64,000 nucleotides of DNA. Origin: Dugong dugon. Lineage: Eukaryota > Chordata > Mammalia > Sirenia > Dugongidae. Below are positions 22,183-34,500 of this stretch, piece after piece. A program made the position numbers and the translations under genes. How positions within the stretch are numbered: position 1 is the stretch's first letter; each line of letters opens with the position of its first letter. The DNA lies in assembly GCA_030035585.1 (NCBI GenBank), contig CM057461.1:170883624-170947623 (forward strand). The letters are read 5' to 3'. The notes below the pieces were generated by a model. The model ran no database searches. It saw nothing but the letters and a program-made list of their open reading frames with translations, and was not told where the DNA came from.

Positions 22183-22665
22183 TATCATGGATTGAATTAT
22201 GTCCCCCCAAAAATTGTGTGTATCAGTTTGGCTGGGCCATGATTCCCGGTATTGTGTGATTTCCCTATGTGTTGTAAATCCTGCCTCTATGATGTTAATG
22301 AAGGAGGATGGGCGGCAGATGTATTAGTGAGGCAGGACTCAATCTACAAGCTTGGACTGTGTCCTGAGGCAATCTCTTGAGATATAAAAGACAGGAGTGA
22401 GCAGTGAGACAGGGGGACCTCATACCATCCAGAAAGCAATTCCGGGAGAAGAGCGCCTCCTTTGGACCAGGGTCCCTGCGCAGAGAAGCTCCTACTCCGG
22501 GGCGAACACTGATGAGAAGGCCGACAAAGAGAGAAAGCCTTCCCCTGGAGCTGACGCCCTGAATTTGGACTTTTAGTCTACTTTACTGTGAGGAAATAAA
22601 TTTCTCTTTGTTAAAGCCATCCACTTGTGGTATTTCTGTTGTAGCAGCACTGGATGACTAAGACA
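22183..22665 (+). mobile_element. MaLR solo LTR inside the RTE
   Basis: tatcatggattgaattatg to atgactaagaca between perfect ggtac duplications (22178-22182, 22666-22670). The first base pair is TA instead of TG, a point change. Confidence 0.92.
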
Positions 22666-22810
22666 GGTACCATGGAGTTGATTCCAACTCAGCGATCCTA
22701 CGTACAACAAAACGAAATACTGCCCAGTCCTGCGCCATCCTCACAATTGTTGCTATGCTTGGGCCCATTGTTTTAGCCACTGTGTCAATCCATCTTATGG
22801 AGGGTCTTCT

Positions 22811-23560
22811 TTTTTTTTTTTTTTTTAGTAAGAAAATGTTATTTTTTTTAATTGTACTTCAGGTGAAGGCTTACAGAACAAATAGTTTCTCATGAAACAG
22901 TAGTACACATATTGTTTTATGACATTGGTTAACAACCCCACAACATGTCAACCCTCTAACTTCTCAACCTTTTTTTTTTGGTGAAAATACACATAGCCAA
23001 AGATACACCATTTCAAAAATTTCTACATGCACAGTTCAGTGACATTGACTACGCTCTTCCAATTGTGCTGTTATTCTCACTTAAGATGAAGGCTTACAGA
23101 ACAAAATAGTTTCTCCTTTAACAGTTACTACAAATGTTGCCCTATGACAATGGTTAACAGTCTCACAACACGTCAACAATATCCTTACTCAACCTTGGGT
23201 TTCCTATCACCAGCTTCCCCGTCCCCCTCTGCTTTCTGGTCCTTGTCACTGGACTCCTGTACCTCATTAGTCTCATTTGGTTTTACGCGGCTGTCCACTC
23301 CCAGGCTGAACAGTGAACCTCGGAGGTAAATTCACCACTGAGCTAAAAGGGTGTCTGGGGGCCATACTCTCGGGGTTTCTCCAGTCTCCTTTAGGCCAGT
23401 AAATCTGGTCTTTTTTTTTTTTTTTGTGAGTTAGAATTATGCTCTCCATCCTTCTCCAGCTCTGTCCAGAACCCTCTGTTGTGATCCTGGTCAGAGCAGT
23501 CAGTGGTGGTAGCCGGGCACCATCTAGCTGTACTGGACTCAGTCCGGTGGAGGCTTTGGA
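22811..23560 (-). mobile_element. L1 3' end inside the RTE
   Basis: T-tract at left (poly(A) of a minus insert), then the aattgtacttcaggtgaagg 3' UTR block also found at 27705. Flanked by a direct repeat agggtcttct (22801-22810, 23561-23570) that is RTE sequence, so it is a genuine target-site duplication. Confidence 0.92.
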
Positions 23561-24834
23561 AGGGTCTTCTTCTTTTTTGCTGACCCTCTACTTTGCCAAG
23601 AATGATATCCTTCTCCAGGGACTGGTCCCTCGTGATAACATGTTCAAAGTAAGTGAGATGAAGTCTCGCCATGCTCACTTCTAAGGAGGAGTCTGGCTGT
23701 ACTTCTTCCAAGACAGATTTGTCTGTTCTTCTGGCATGGTATATTCAATATTCCTTGACAACACCATAATTTAAATGTATCAATTCTTCTTCGGTCTTTG
23801 AATGCATATGAAGGGATTGAAAATACTATGGCTTTGGTCAGGCACACCTTAGTCTTCAAGGTGACATCTTTAAAGAGGTCTTTTGCAGCAGATTTTCCCA
23901 GTGGACTGTGTCATTTGATTTCTCGACTGCTGCTTCCATGGGCATTGTTTGCGGATCCAAGTAAAATGAAATCCTTGATAACTTCAAGATTTTCTCCATT
24001 TATCATGATGTTGCTCATTGGTCTCAATGTGAAGATTTTTGTTTTCTTTATGTTAAGGTGTAATCCACACTGAAGGCTGTGGTCTTTGATCTTCATCAAT
24101 AAGTGCTTCAAGTCCTCTTCACTTTCAGCAAGCAAGGGCGTGTCATCTGCATGTTGAAGGTTGTTAAGGAATATTCCTCCAATCCTGATGCCACGTTCTT
24201 CTTCATACAGTCATTTCTCGTATTATTTGCTCAGCATACAGATTGAATAAGTATGGTGAAAGGATACAACCCCAACATACACCTTTCCTGATTTTAAACC
24301 TTGAAGTATCCCCTTGTTCTATTCAAATGACTGCCTCTTAGTCTATGTACATGTTCCTGACGAGCACAATTAAATGTTCTGGAATTCCCATTCTTCGCAA
24401 TGTTATCCATAATTTGTTATGATCCACATAGGCGAGTGCCTTTGCATAGTCAATAAAACACAGGTAAGCATCTTTTTGGTATTCTCTGCTTTCAGCCAAG
24501 ATCCATCTGGCATCAGCAATGATATCCCTCGTTCCATGTCCTCCTCTGAATCCAGCTAGAATTTCTGGCAATTCCCTATTGATGTACTGTTGCAACTGTT
24601 TTTGAATTATCTTAAACATAAGTTTACTTGCATGTAATATTAATGATATTGTTTGATAATTTCCACATTCCATTCGTTCACCTTTCTTTGGAATAGGCAT
24701 GTATATGGATATTACTGCCTTGGAAACCCTGTGGGGCAGTTCTACTCTGTCATATAGGGTCACTCAGAGTTGGAATCGAATTGATTTGAAGGCGATGGGT
24801 TTTACCCTGGACTGGATCATACAGATCAGATGCT

Positions 24835-25035
24835 CTGGTGGCACAGTGGTTAAGTGCTCGGTTGCTAACCAAAAGGTTGGCGGGTTGAACCCACCAGTCG
24901 CTCCACTGGAGAAAGATGCAGCAATCTGCTTCCATAAAGATTTACAGCTTTTGAAATGCTACAGGACAGTTCTACTCTGTCCTACAGGGTCACTGTGAGT
25001 CAGAATCAACTGGATGGCTGTGGGCTTGGTTGGCT
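24835..25035 (+). mobile_element. AfroSINE in the old L1
   Basis: gctctggtggcacagtggtt head to atcaactggatggctgtggg tail; flanks tggatcatacaga and tggatccaacaga look like a diverged duplication. Confidence 0.85.
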
Positions 25036-25310
25036 TTGGATCCAACAGAAAGACGGCATTAATGGAAAAACTGGGGAGGGCATTAATGGAAAAACTGGGG
25101 AAGTCCAAATAAAACCTGCAGTTTATTTAATAGCAGTGTACCAGCGTTGGTCTTCTTAGTTTTGACAAACTAATGTGCTATGGCAATGTAAAATAATAAT
25201 ATTAAGGGAAATAGAAAGTGGGTTAGGAGTATATGGGAACTCTCTGGATTATCTTTGCAACTTTTCTGTAAATCTAAAATCATTCTTAAGTAAAAAGTTT
25301 ATTTAAAAAA

Positions 25311-26120
25311 AATGAGGCAGCATGGACTGATCAGATATTGGGAAAAAAAATAAGAGAGATACATTATGTTTGTGATGATAACATAGAACAACAGCAAGAG
25401 TAGAAACATAAAATAGTTCTGGCCCAGAGCAATTACAGCCTCTATCACATCAGAGTTAAAATACATTTCTTAATGGATATTTCTCAGGCTATAGCACTGA
25501 ACGATTAAACAATTACAGTGATTCTCTACAAATTTGTCCTAACGTGAAGTTCAAGTATTTCCAAAGTTTATTTCAGTAACTTTTCAGCAACTAAAAGTAT
25601 TTAAGAGCCAGTATTTAATCTCCAGGCAGTTTATCTAAACAATATCTATTCCTCCCTTCCTACTTACCAAAAGAACTCCAATTTTATTCAGGGTGGCAAT
25701 GAGCCCAGCTAAAATAAAATTGCTTTATTTCCCACTCTCCCTTGCAGACAAAAGGGGCCAAATGACAAGTTCTGGCCAATGAGATGTAAGCAGAAATCTG
25801 GTGGGTGAGGCTTCTAGGAAAGCTATTGGAGTAGATTTGGCTTGTGTGAGCATTTTGACTTTGCTTTTTCTGCTTCTTCCTACCTAGAATGTTGGCACAA
25901 CATCTTGAGCTTCAGCATCTATTTTGTGAGTTTAAGGAAAAAAAACAGGAGCAGAGGATGGTGGAGCAAAAAGTCAGAGGGAAACTGCATCCCCAGTAGT
26001 AACGTGGAGCTGTTGTACCTGCCCTGGGAGGTCTGTTACATAAAAAAAACAATTTTTTCCCCTCACTTTCTTAAATCTTTGTACTGGCTTTCCAATACAC
26101 ACAATAGGAGTATAATCCTA
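25311..26120. other. Unassigned stretch, partly repeat-like
   Basis: ttctggccaatgagatgtaag near 25775 is a phrase of a common old mammalian repeat I cannot name with certainty. No exon evidence. Confidence 0.4.
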
Positions 26121-26124
26121 ACTG

Positions 26125-26325
26125 ATTAAAACCAGTTGCTGTTTAGTGGATTCCAACTCATGGAGACCCTATGTATGTCAGAGTAGAACTGTGCACCATT
26201 GGGTTTTCAAGGCTGTGAACTTTTGGAAGCAGATTGTCAGGCTTTCTTCAAGGCACCTCTGGGTAGGTTCGAACCACCAACCTTTCAGTTAGTAGTCAAG
26301 TGCCTAACTGTTTGCATCACCCAGT
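26125..26325 (-). mobile_element. AfroSINE, divergent subfamily
   Basis: accagttgctgtttagtgg ... gcacctctgggtaggttcgaacc, antisense. Confidence 0.8.
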
Positions 26326-26358
26326 GACTGCTTAAACTACCATCCTTTCTTTGGAGGA

Positions 26359-26890
26359 TGTGATGGCTAAGATTGTGTGTCACCTTGAATGGGCCATGAT
26401 TTTCAGTGTTTTGGCAGTCGTATAATGTCATCGCTTCCCTGTTGATATTTGATATGTTATCACTCCCATGATGGGATCTGCTGTGAGTAGCCAATCAGTT
26501 GAAAGGGAGTTTCCTTGGGTTTGTGGCCTGCATCCGAATATAATGGACGTTCTGGCTTTTGTCTGCTCTGGATCCTGTAGCTGGCTCCTGTTCGTCTGAC
26601 CTCCAGTTCTTAGGACTTGAGCTAACAGCTTACCTGTGGTCTTCCCTGCCAGTCTTGGGATTCATCGGTCCTCACAGCCTGTGAACAAGAGCCCTGCTCT
26701 CCAACCTGCCAATCTTGGGTTTGCCAGCCCCTGCAGCTATGTGAATCAGAAGAAGCCTCTATCCTGATCCATGGACTTGGGATGTTCCAGCCTGTACAAC
26801 CACGTGAGCCAAATCCTTGATATAAATCTCTCTCTAATATACTTATATGCTTCACTGGTTTTACTTCTGTAGAGACCCCAGCCTAAGACA
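26359..26890 (+). mobile_element. Second-family solo LTR
   Basis: tgtgatggctaagattgtg to cccagcctaagaca between perfect gagga duplications (26354-26358, 26891-26895). Same family as 11190-11794. Confidence 0.92.
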
Positions 26891-26895
26891 GAGGA

Positions 26896-27704
26896 TAACT
26901 AGAAAAAGAGAGACCTAGGGTCTGGCATTCAATTTAATAGCCAGATTTACCAGAATTATTAAAACCAGTGGTAGACCAAGGGCAAGGCATTAGGAGCAAT
27001 AATAAAACCTACTGGGAGTTGGTCTGCTCCTTATTATCACCATGTGCCAGCAAACCTAAACAAAACCAGCGATAAAATAATCCTCTTTGAAAAAAATCTT
27101 TGCCCTAAACTCTAAACAATTGCTGAGTTTACCGAGTTTTAATAATACCTATGTAAACTTCAACTTAGCACATTTTATTACTTATCCTTTAGTAAACATT
27201 GTGTACTACATAAAAGTAAATCACAAGAATTCCCAATTATACACTTGGTCCCCAATACACAGAGACTCAGCCATATGGCTTCATTTCAAAGGTATCTTTA
27301 TAATGGTTCAGGATTGTTCCAACTCGCTTTGGGGCTCAATTTGTGTTTCCAATCCCAGTGGTACTATAAATGTCTATGTTCAAACAGTACATTTGAAATA
27401 AATAAGAGCACAATGATTGTAAAGACAAATAGAACATGTATTAACTTCAATGCTGTTATTCTTCGTGATCATTTGTACTTGTGGTATTTGAAATATAAAA
27501 CTGTGGGACACTGCAAACTGCAAGGTAAATTTTTTGATTGTTAAGTGCAAAATTTAGTTCACACATGAAATATTTCACAGAATTTGCATATCTTTAAAAT
27601 TTAAAGTTCTTCTTGTTTTTAACTTGTTATTCTTTTGTAATGATTATTAAACTGTAATGTTATTATTCATCACTATGAATAACCAATATGTAATTACAAG
27701 TTTT
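26896..27704. other. Unassigned AT-rich stretch
   Basis: Two overlapping 100-codon-class ORFs (27087-27401, 27245-27544) without motifs; not credible genes. Confidence 0.4.
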
Positions 27705-28125
27705 TCTTTTTTTTAATTGTACTTCAGGTGAAGGCTTACAGAACAAATAGTTTCTCATGAAACAGTAGTACACATATTGTTTTACGACATTGGTTAACAA
27801 CCCCACAACATGTCAACCCTCTAACTTCTCAACCTTTTTTTTTGGTGAAAATACACATAGTCAAAGATGCACCATTTCAAAAATTTCTACATGCACAGTT
27901 CAGTGACATTGACTACTCTCTTCCAGTTGTGCTGTTATTCTCACTTAAGATGAAGGCTTAGAGAACAAAATAGTTTCTCATTTAATCGTTACTACAAATG
28001 TTGCCCTATGACAATGGTTAATAATCTCACAAAACATCAACAATATCCTTACTCAACCTTGGGTTCCCTATCACCAGCTTCCTTGTCCCCTTCTGCCTTC
28101 TGACCCTTGTCTCTGGACTACTATT
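27705..28125 (-). mobile_element. L1 3' end, antisense
   Basis: tttttttaattgtacttcag onward nearly matches 22811-23230 base for base, so both are copies of one young L1 3' UTR. Confidence 0.87.
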
Positions 28126-28910
28126 GTTTTTGACAACAAAAAAATACATTAATGTAATTTAAAAGTATTAATCCATTTTTCCCTTTTTTGTAAGGTAATC
28201 TTTTTTTTTTACTGATATAATTTTATTTACAAAGTTTTATAAAATGTTTTCACTGTCTGCATTCCTTTTCTGGCCATTGTTATTATTTGTTTTATTTAAT
28301 AATTACCAAAATTGATTTTCTTGAATAGGGATGGGATGTTAAAAAAAACTAATTTTAACTAATGTTAAAAACTATCCTGCCATTGATTGAAACTATCTCA
28401 ATTTCAATTAATTTTAGTACTCATCACCAATTGTTTCGTCCTATGACTTACCAATTTGTAAGTCTGTTAGAGTTCATATTAAGTAAATTTTCTAGAAGTG
28501 TATGTCAGTGTCATTCTTTCTGAGCACTTTTGAATTGGAGAAATCTTTAATGTTGCCTTTTTCTAAATAAAAATGTAGCTGAGTACTACTGGGTTTGAAC
28601 CTCATCCCTTAGCACTCTGTAAACGTTGCTTCATTGCTTCGGTGTTATCAAACATTTTGTGTGGCAGGGAAAGAAAATGTTGGGACAAATCTAATTATTT
28701 TATTTGTTTGTTTTGGGTAGTTTTTTTTTTTTCCTTAGCACAGCTGAGGGATACAGTTTTATAACATAGCCCAATGAGCAGTCACTCATTTACTGCAATG
28801 TAAAAGCACACAGGTCTTCCAGGGGTATTCTCATCATGTACCCACTTAGGGCTGTGGTGCACATCCTTATCCCAACCCTCCTGTGGAGAACCACTCTTCT
28901 GTCATATATC
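28126..28910. other. AT-rich stretch, probably degraded LINE
   Basis: Long T- and A-rich runs and no clear ends. Confidence 0.35.
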
Positions 28911-28914
28911 TAAG

Positions 28915-29100
28915 TAGCGGTTACTTGCTCAGCTGCAAAACCGAAAGGCTGATGATTCGAACCCACCAGCCACTCCTAGGAATAAAGATGTGGTAGTCTG
29001 CTTCCATAAAGATTACAGCCTCGGAAACCCTAGGAGGCAGTTCTACTCTGTCCTATAGTATCACTTGAGTAGAGATCAACTGGACAGCAATGGATATCAT
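28915..29100 (+). mobile_element. AfroSINE, worn head
   Basis: gattcgaacccaccagccac middle to tcaactggacagcaatgg tail. Confidence 0.78.
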
Positions 29101-30170
29101 ATCTCTGGTAATTGTGTCTTTTCACTTTTCTGAGTTCTTCTTAAGGAACACCAGTTGCCCAAAGGTTCATTCTCTGCTCTCTGCTCTCTCTCTTTCATTT
29201 CTCTAGCGTTTGTTATCATCTTCTTATCTTTTTCATCTCTTTGTCCTTTTCCTCTGTATTTTGGGAAAGTTATTTAACATGTCCTCTGCATCACTAATTC
29301 AATTTTCTACAGCGTCAATTTTGCTACACCCACAATAACTTTTTTTAATGCCAGTATGCAGTTTTAATTTCCTTCCAATCTTTCCTTATTACATCATTCT
29401 GTTTTTTTAAATCTTATTGCATTTATATTTCATTCTAATGTCATCTCATTTTATTCTCCTCTATTTTAATAACTCATGGTGCTTTGCTTTAAAAAAGTCC
29501 ATCTCATGCCTTCTCAGCTTACCAGATCCCTAAAGTTTTCTTCTGTATCTTATAGTAGATCAATACCTGGGGTATGCTCTTCCTCGGAGTCTTCTAGAGG
29601 TTGTTTCTTTTCTTCCGTTCTGCAAAATTTTCTTTCATGGGCTGCAGTGTTTTTTCTCCTTATTCATCCTTGAATGAGGCAAGCTATGTACAGACTGAAG
29701 GTTTATCACTAGACATGCTCTTGAATCCATCTCTGTCAAGTGGAATAATGCTTGAATCCATTTCTCAACACCCATCTGGAGTGGAGGTCACATGCATAAC
29801 TCTCAGATCAATTTTCAGCTTTTAACAGACTTTCACCTAGGCTCTCAAGAGTGGCATCTTTCACCTGTGCCCACTCCTTGACTGGACCTCGATCCATCCC
29901 ATTCTCTCCTTCCTCTTAGAACTACAGACATTTGTCATAATCATTCCTTTGCTTTTATTTTTATACTTTTGTCACCTATGTGATAATGCATCCCAAAAGA
30001 ATTTAATTAGTGTTGCCTTTTATTAACTTTTATTTAAATAGAAGTTTTTGTTTCCATGTGTTTGTGACTTGTTTCTTGCACTCAGTTTGTGTCAATGCCC
30101 TCCAGTCAAAGACTACCAGGGACATACTTGCAATTGAACAAGTTGACTTTATTTCTTGTCACTATGAGCG
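29101..30170. other. Pyrimidine-rich unassigned stretch
   Basis: Resembles antisense old LINE sequence (ctctctctttcatttctctag, tccttttcctctgtattttgg), not resolved. Confidence 0.35.
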
Positions 30171-30174
30171 ATAA

Positions 30175-30345
30175 GGAAATCCTGGTGGTGTAGTGGTTAA
30201 GTACTATGGCTGCTAACCAAAAGATTGGCAGTTCAAATCCACTAGCCTCCCCTTGGAGACTCTGTGGGGCAGTTCTATTCTGTCCTATAGGGTCTCTATG
30301 AGTCAGAATTGACTTGATGGCAACGGGTTTGGCTTTTTGGTTTTA
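30175..30345 (+). mobile_element. AfroSINE
   Basis: aatcctggtggtgtagtggt head to ttgacttgatggcaacggg tail. Confidence 0.87.
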
Positions 30346-30879
30346 TGAGAGATAACTCACGCCATGGGGGACCTTGGGGCATCTTAGAGAGTGATGGAAA
30401 GGAAGCATTTTCTATAAGTATTATAGGATTTGGGCTTATGTTAGGTGATTATGAGGAGGGTTTAAGGAAGTGGGACTTTACCGTGAATTAGATACTGTCA
30501 GGAAGTGGGAGTAATTCTGTGATTGGATATCTCACTAAATCTTACCTAGAAGGAGGGAAGACTAGACTAATGTTAAAGTAATAACTGTGAAGGAAAGAGC
30601 AGTCACTCATATTAGCCAAGGTTGTAGTTTGGACAATGTTCATATTTTGTCTATGTTCAGACACGATTACAGAGTGATCACAGAGTGGCCTTGTCAGATG
30701 TTATGCTGTGTGAAATTTTCTATTTTCAACCGAGCACCAAGGCCTAGTTATGAGTGCTAGGCCAGTTCCGGGATGTCAGGGGTTCCTTTTCTCTTTCTAA
30801 AATGTGTTGATTCTTCTGTGTAATTACAGGTAGCATAGTCTATTCATTTTCACCACTCGGTGAAACTTCTATTGTACAA

Positions 30880-31170
30880 TACCAAAACCCAAAAAACCAA
30901 ACTTGTTGCTGTGGTGACCCCCTGTGTTACAGAGAGTAGAACTGTTCCATAGGATTTTCTTGGCTGTAACCTTTATGGAAGTAGATCACTAGAACTTTCT
31001 TCCTAGTTTATCTTAGTCTGGAAGCTCTGCTGAAGCCTGTTGAGTATCATAGCAACACACAAGCCTTCACTGACAGATGAGTGGTGACTGTGCATGAGGA
31101 GCATTGACCAGAAATTGAATCTGGATCTTCTGCATGGAAGGTGAGAATTCTACACTGAGCCCCTAGTGCC
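30880..31170 (-). mobile_element. AfroSINE-related sequence, rearranged
   Basis: Tail and middle of an antisense AfroSINE (cttgttgctgtggtgacccc, aactgttccataggattttc), then an unusual continuation with gagaattctacactgagcc instead of the standard head. Confidence 0.55.
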
Positions 31171-31174
31171 CCCT

Positions 31175-32484
31175 AACTTTTATATAATCTCGCTTAAATG
31201 ATGTTCTTTCTTTTGTGTATTTATGAAGAACTATAAATCCTTTCCTGCCTTCAGAGCTTTGACGGCCTCTGCCCAAGTAAAATGAATAGATGAGGTTAAC
31301 AGCAAGGCTATGTATATACATGCAAGCACCCTAAATGATGGTGACTTTATTCTGATATACTACTTTATGTACATTTTGACTGTTTCCCAACTTTGACTAT
31401 TATCCCACTGTTAAAATTATTTCCAGATTAACTAAAGTGATAGGTAATAAACAGAAAAATAAATTAGCACTCATTCTTAGCCTCCTATACCTTTTAATTT
31501 TGAACAGTTTCCTTTGGAGTATCATAAAATTAAAGGTTATTTTCCTGCAATTTTTCTTCTCCTAAATATTTGGATAACACATGAGGGTGGCTAAATGGAT
31601 AGTTTGAATCCACCATGAAGATGCCAATCTGTAAAGAAAGGCTAAGAGAACTGGGAGCCTAAATGCACTTGGAGTACCTGGAAATTACACCTGGCAGCCA
31701 GCAACCTTTTGTGCTTCTTTGTTATACTGTGTTTTCTGGCAGCGGGCTTTCAAGGGTACCTTTATTTCACTGATTACTAAATTAGTGTTGGATTTAATGA
31801 GAGAGATCTGTCCTTTTATTTGTGCCTTTTTTCCTTCTTCTTCTTACTTAAAAAGAAAAAAAAGGATCAGCATCACAAAAGCTTTGTACATTTCTAGTTT
31901 GCTTTTGATGATATGACCATTTGCTCCCATCTATCTCCATGGTAATAAGCTTCCTCCACCCCCACGTTTTGAAGCCTCGGATGCTTAGGAGGCTGCGGGA
32001 CAGGAGCAGAGTTGCATGCTAAAATAATGCAGAGAAACAAATTGGTCTCTGTAAATAGGCTGCATCTTCTTTTCTTCAAAATGCGATCCATTTTTCTTAG
32101 CTTGAAAACAGGTGTATTTTAGATAAAATATTTGAAAGTAAAAATTTGCATCTTAGTAAGTGCCTATATTCCAAAACAAGACTTGGACAGGATTTTAACA
32201 CTAGAAAAGGCCTCAGATTTCATCTAGTCCAAAATTTTCATTTTACACTTGAGAAAACTGAGGCCCAACACCATTAGTTGTCTCATATCTAATTATAACC
32301 TAGAACTGAGACTTGTGCCTCCCAGTGTTAAGTATTCTTTTCTCTGTCGCCAATATTGCAATAATAATAATGGTTATGTTAATAATGATAACTATTATTG
32401 TTAATTATAAGAGATAATGCTATAAAATATGCTATAAAATGCACAGTAATTATTAAGTCTATGTTAAGCAGCTTCTCACAATAA
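31175..32484. other. Mostly unassigned; MIR-like patch near 32220
   Basis: tcatctagtccaaaattttc and gagaaaactgaggcccaac at 32180-32350 are MIR-type. The 31900-32110 part is unusually even in composition and repeat-free. Confidence 0.4.
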
Positions 32485-32489
32485 CTTGG

Positions 32490-32879
32490 TGTCTTAGTTA
32501 TCTAGTGCTGCTATAACAGAAATACTACCAATGAGTGACTTTAACAAACAAATTTATTTTCTCATGGTTTAGGAAGTTAGAAGTCTGAACTCAGGGTGCC
32601 AGCTCTAGCGTCTCTTGTCAGCTCTGGAGGAAGGTCGTGTCTTTTTTGAGCTTCTGCTCCTGGGGGATCTTCATGTGGCTTGGCACTGCTCTCCATCTCT
32701 GCTTTCTTGTTTAATCTCTTTTATATCTCAAAAGAGATTGGCTTAAGACACACCCTACACTAATCCTGTCTCATTAACGTAACAAATATAACTCATTCCT
32801 AAATGGAATTATAACCACAAGCCATAGAGGTTAGGAATTAACAACCGTATTTTTGGGAGACACCAGTCAATCCATAACA
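32490..32879 (-). mobile_element. MaLR solo LTR, antisense
   Basis: tgtcttagttatctagtgctg to caatccataaca between perfect cttgg duplications (32485-32489, 32880-32884). Confidence 0.93.
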
Positions 32880-32969
32880 CTTGGTATCCTTTAGAAGTCG
32901 ACCTTTCAGTTTTCAAATCATGTTCTCTGAAAGAATGTACTCATTGAAGTCAATATTCCTAAAAGATTA

Positions 32970-33025
32970 TACATATATAAAACACACACATATATATACA
33001 CACACGCAAATACACATACATATTT
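32970..33025. repeat. (CA/TA)n microsatellite
   Basis: Alternating acacaca / tatata run. Confidence 0.85.
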
Positions 33026-33407
33026 GGAGTATTAAATCAAATATTAATAGTGGTAATCTCTGAGTAGTGGTTATAGGTACTTTAAATTTTCTTTTTTTAT
33101 AATTTTCTGTATTTTTAAATTTTCTCTATTAAGCCTGTATTACTTTTCATATCAGAAAAAAAGGCTTTTTTTGTTGTTGTTTCTTTTAGGAAAAAGATAA
33201 GTTACACACTTGAAGCCCAAAAAGTAAATTATTTGTACTCGGCCTAATCCTGCTGTTCTTTTCTCACAAAATGCAAAATAATTTACGGTTCATAAGAAGC
33301 TATGGATCTTCTGTCCTGCTCTTCCTGCTAAGACTTACTGCTGGGACCTGGAATGGCTGTGCTTCTTCAACATTTGCAAAATATCAGGATTCTCACTAAG
33401 CCAGGAA

Positions 33408-33700
33408 AGAATTGACTGCAGAACCCAAGGCCTTTATAAAAAAATATTTCCTTCACAGCTTCTTGGACATATTTTGCTGCTTGTTTAGTTTAAGAGCTAC
33501 TTTTAAGGTAGAAAACTAAAAAAAAAAAGTTTTTCTACCTTAAAAGTAGCTCTTAAATAAAACAGTCAGCAAAATATGTAGAAAAACCTACGAGGGGGAT
33601 ATTTTAGGAAAAAACTGACTGCAGAACCCAAGACTTTTATAAAAAAAAACTCCATAGCTTTTTTCCTCCCCCCATGTTTTGCTTATTTTAAGGTAGAGAT
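33408..33700. repeat. Fold-back inverted repeat within a local duplication
   Basis: Arms 33467-33517 and 33528-33579 are inverse complements around a ten-A loop; the inner 28 bases pair with one extra T. A direct repeat, tgactgcagaacccaag, lies on each side (33413-33429, 33616-33632), each followed by ttttataaaaaaa or similar and ttttaaggtag further on. This looks like one unit copied forwards and once inverted. Confidence 0.9.
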
Positions 33701-33974
33701 AATGTTAATTGCCACTTCTGAGAGCTTTTCACCTGAAGACCTCGAAGCACTTCACATGCCTTAACCCGTTTATTGGTCTCATTAAGGTATGTGTTTGGAC
33801 TTAAAGACTCTTCACAGTTTCCCAGACAAAACTCAAATGATCTAGTACCATCTACAAACCATGGGAAACCCTCCAGGAACAAAGAGGTGACCAAGAATAA
33901 CAATATCAGGGCCACAGTATCCTACACGGTGAGGGTCCCCAGCACAACAATAAATGCTGAGAAAATGTTCTATG

Positions 33975-34222
33975 ACTGTGTTATTGTTAGGTGTCATTGA
34001 GTTAATTTTCGACTCATGGTGACCCCATGTGACAGAGTGGAATTGCCTCATAGGGTTTTCTAGGCTGTAACCTTTACAGAAGACTTTCTAGGCTGTAATC
34101 TTTATGGAAGCAGATTGACAGCTTTCCAGGTCTTTGTCCTGCAGAGCCACTGGGTGGATTCGAACTGCCAACCTTCTCGTTAGCAGCTGAGCACTTAACC
34201 ATTTCACCACCAGGGTTCCTTA
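33975..34222 (-). mobile_element. AfroSINE with an internal duplication
   Basis: Antisense. The tctaggctgtaa.cttta phrase occurs twice (about 34059 and 34086), a small tandem duplication. Confidence 0.83.
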
Positions 34223-34359
34223 TGTTCTGTGATTAATGGGCTCCATATCAGAGATTAACCCAAGGCTCTTCATTATATCTTGAGGCATCCGCCCGCCAGG
34301 TGACCAATGCCCTGTGATCATGTACCATAGACCTGAACAGACTTGGTTGTTTAACTTGT

Positions 34360-34500
34360 TTGTTTTCTGTCTCTGCCTCTAAAATGTAATCTCCAGGAGG
34401 AGGGATGTGGTCATTTTTGTTACCTGCTATGCCCTCAGCTCTGAGTGCATCTCCTCATATACAGAAGACACTCAGTAAATATTTGTAGAATGAATGCGTG
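34360..34500 (+). mobile_element. L2 3' end
   Basis: atctccaggaggagggatg ... actcagtaaatatttgtagaatgaatg. Confidence 0.7.

Larger units (their letters stand above)
22167..24710 (-). mobile_element. RTE-type LINE inside the AfroSINE
   Basis: Antisense. Its 3' tail gttgttgttaggtac lies at the AfroSINE break. The minus ORF at 24338-24763 shows PIPKKGERMECGNYQTISL, EILAGFRGGHGTRDII and CFIDYAKALAYVDHNKLW, i.e. RT fingers/palm motifs. The 74-codon minus ORF at 23911-24135 has LHLNIKKTKIF. It is interrupted at 22183-22665 (LTR) and 22811-23560 (L1). Dead. Confidence 0.9.
22058..24805 (+). mobile_element. AfroSINE split by an RTE insertion
   Basis: The head (ggagctctggtgacgaagtgg ... cttccttaaagatt) ends at about 22166. 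The matching second half (actgccttggaaaccctgtggggc ... gaaggcgatgggtttt) occupies about 24711-24805. Joined in order they make one AfroSINE. Confidence 0.88.
21800..25310 (+). mobile_element. Old L1 3' UTR, interrupted by the nested stack
   Basis: The 5' piece (21800-22057) ends gcggcaccctggac. The sequence resumes at 24806 with accctggactggatcat and runs to ttctgtaaatctaaaatcat ... taaaaagtttatttaa near 25310, the typical end of old L1M elements. The 9-bp accctggac flanks the insertion. A second AfroSINE sits in it at 24835-25035. A 24-bp tandem duplication lies at 25055-25101. Confidence 0.8.
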
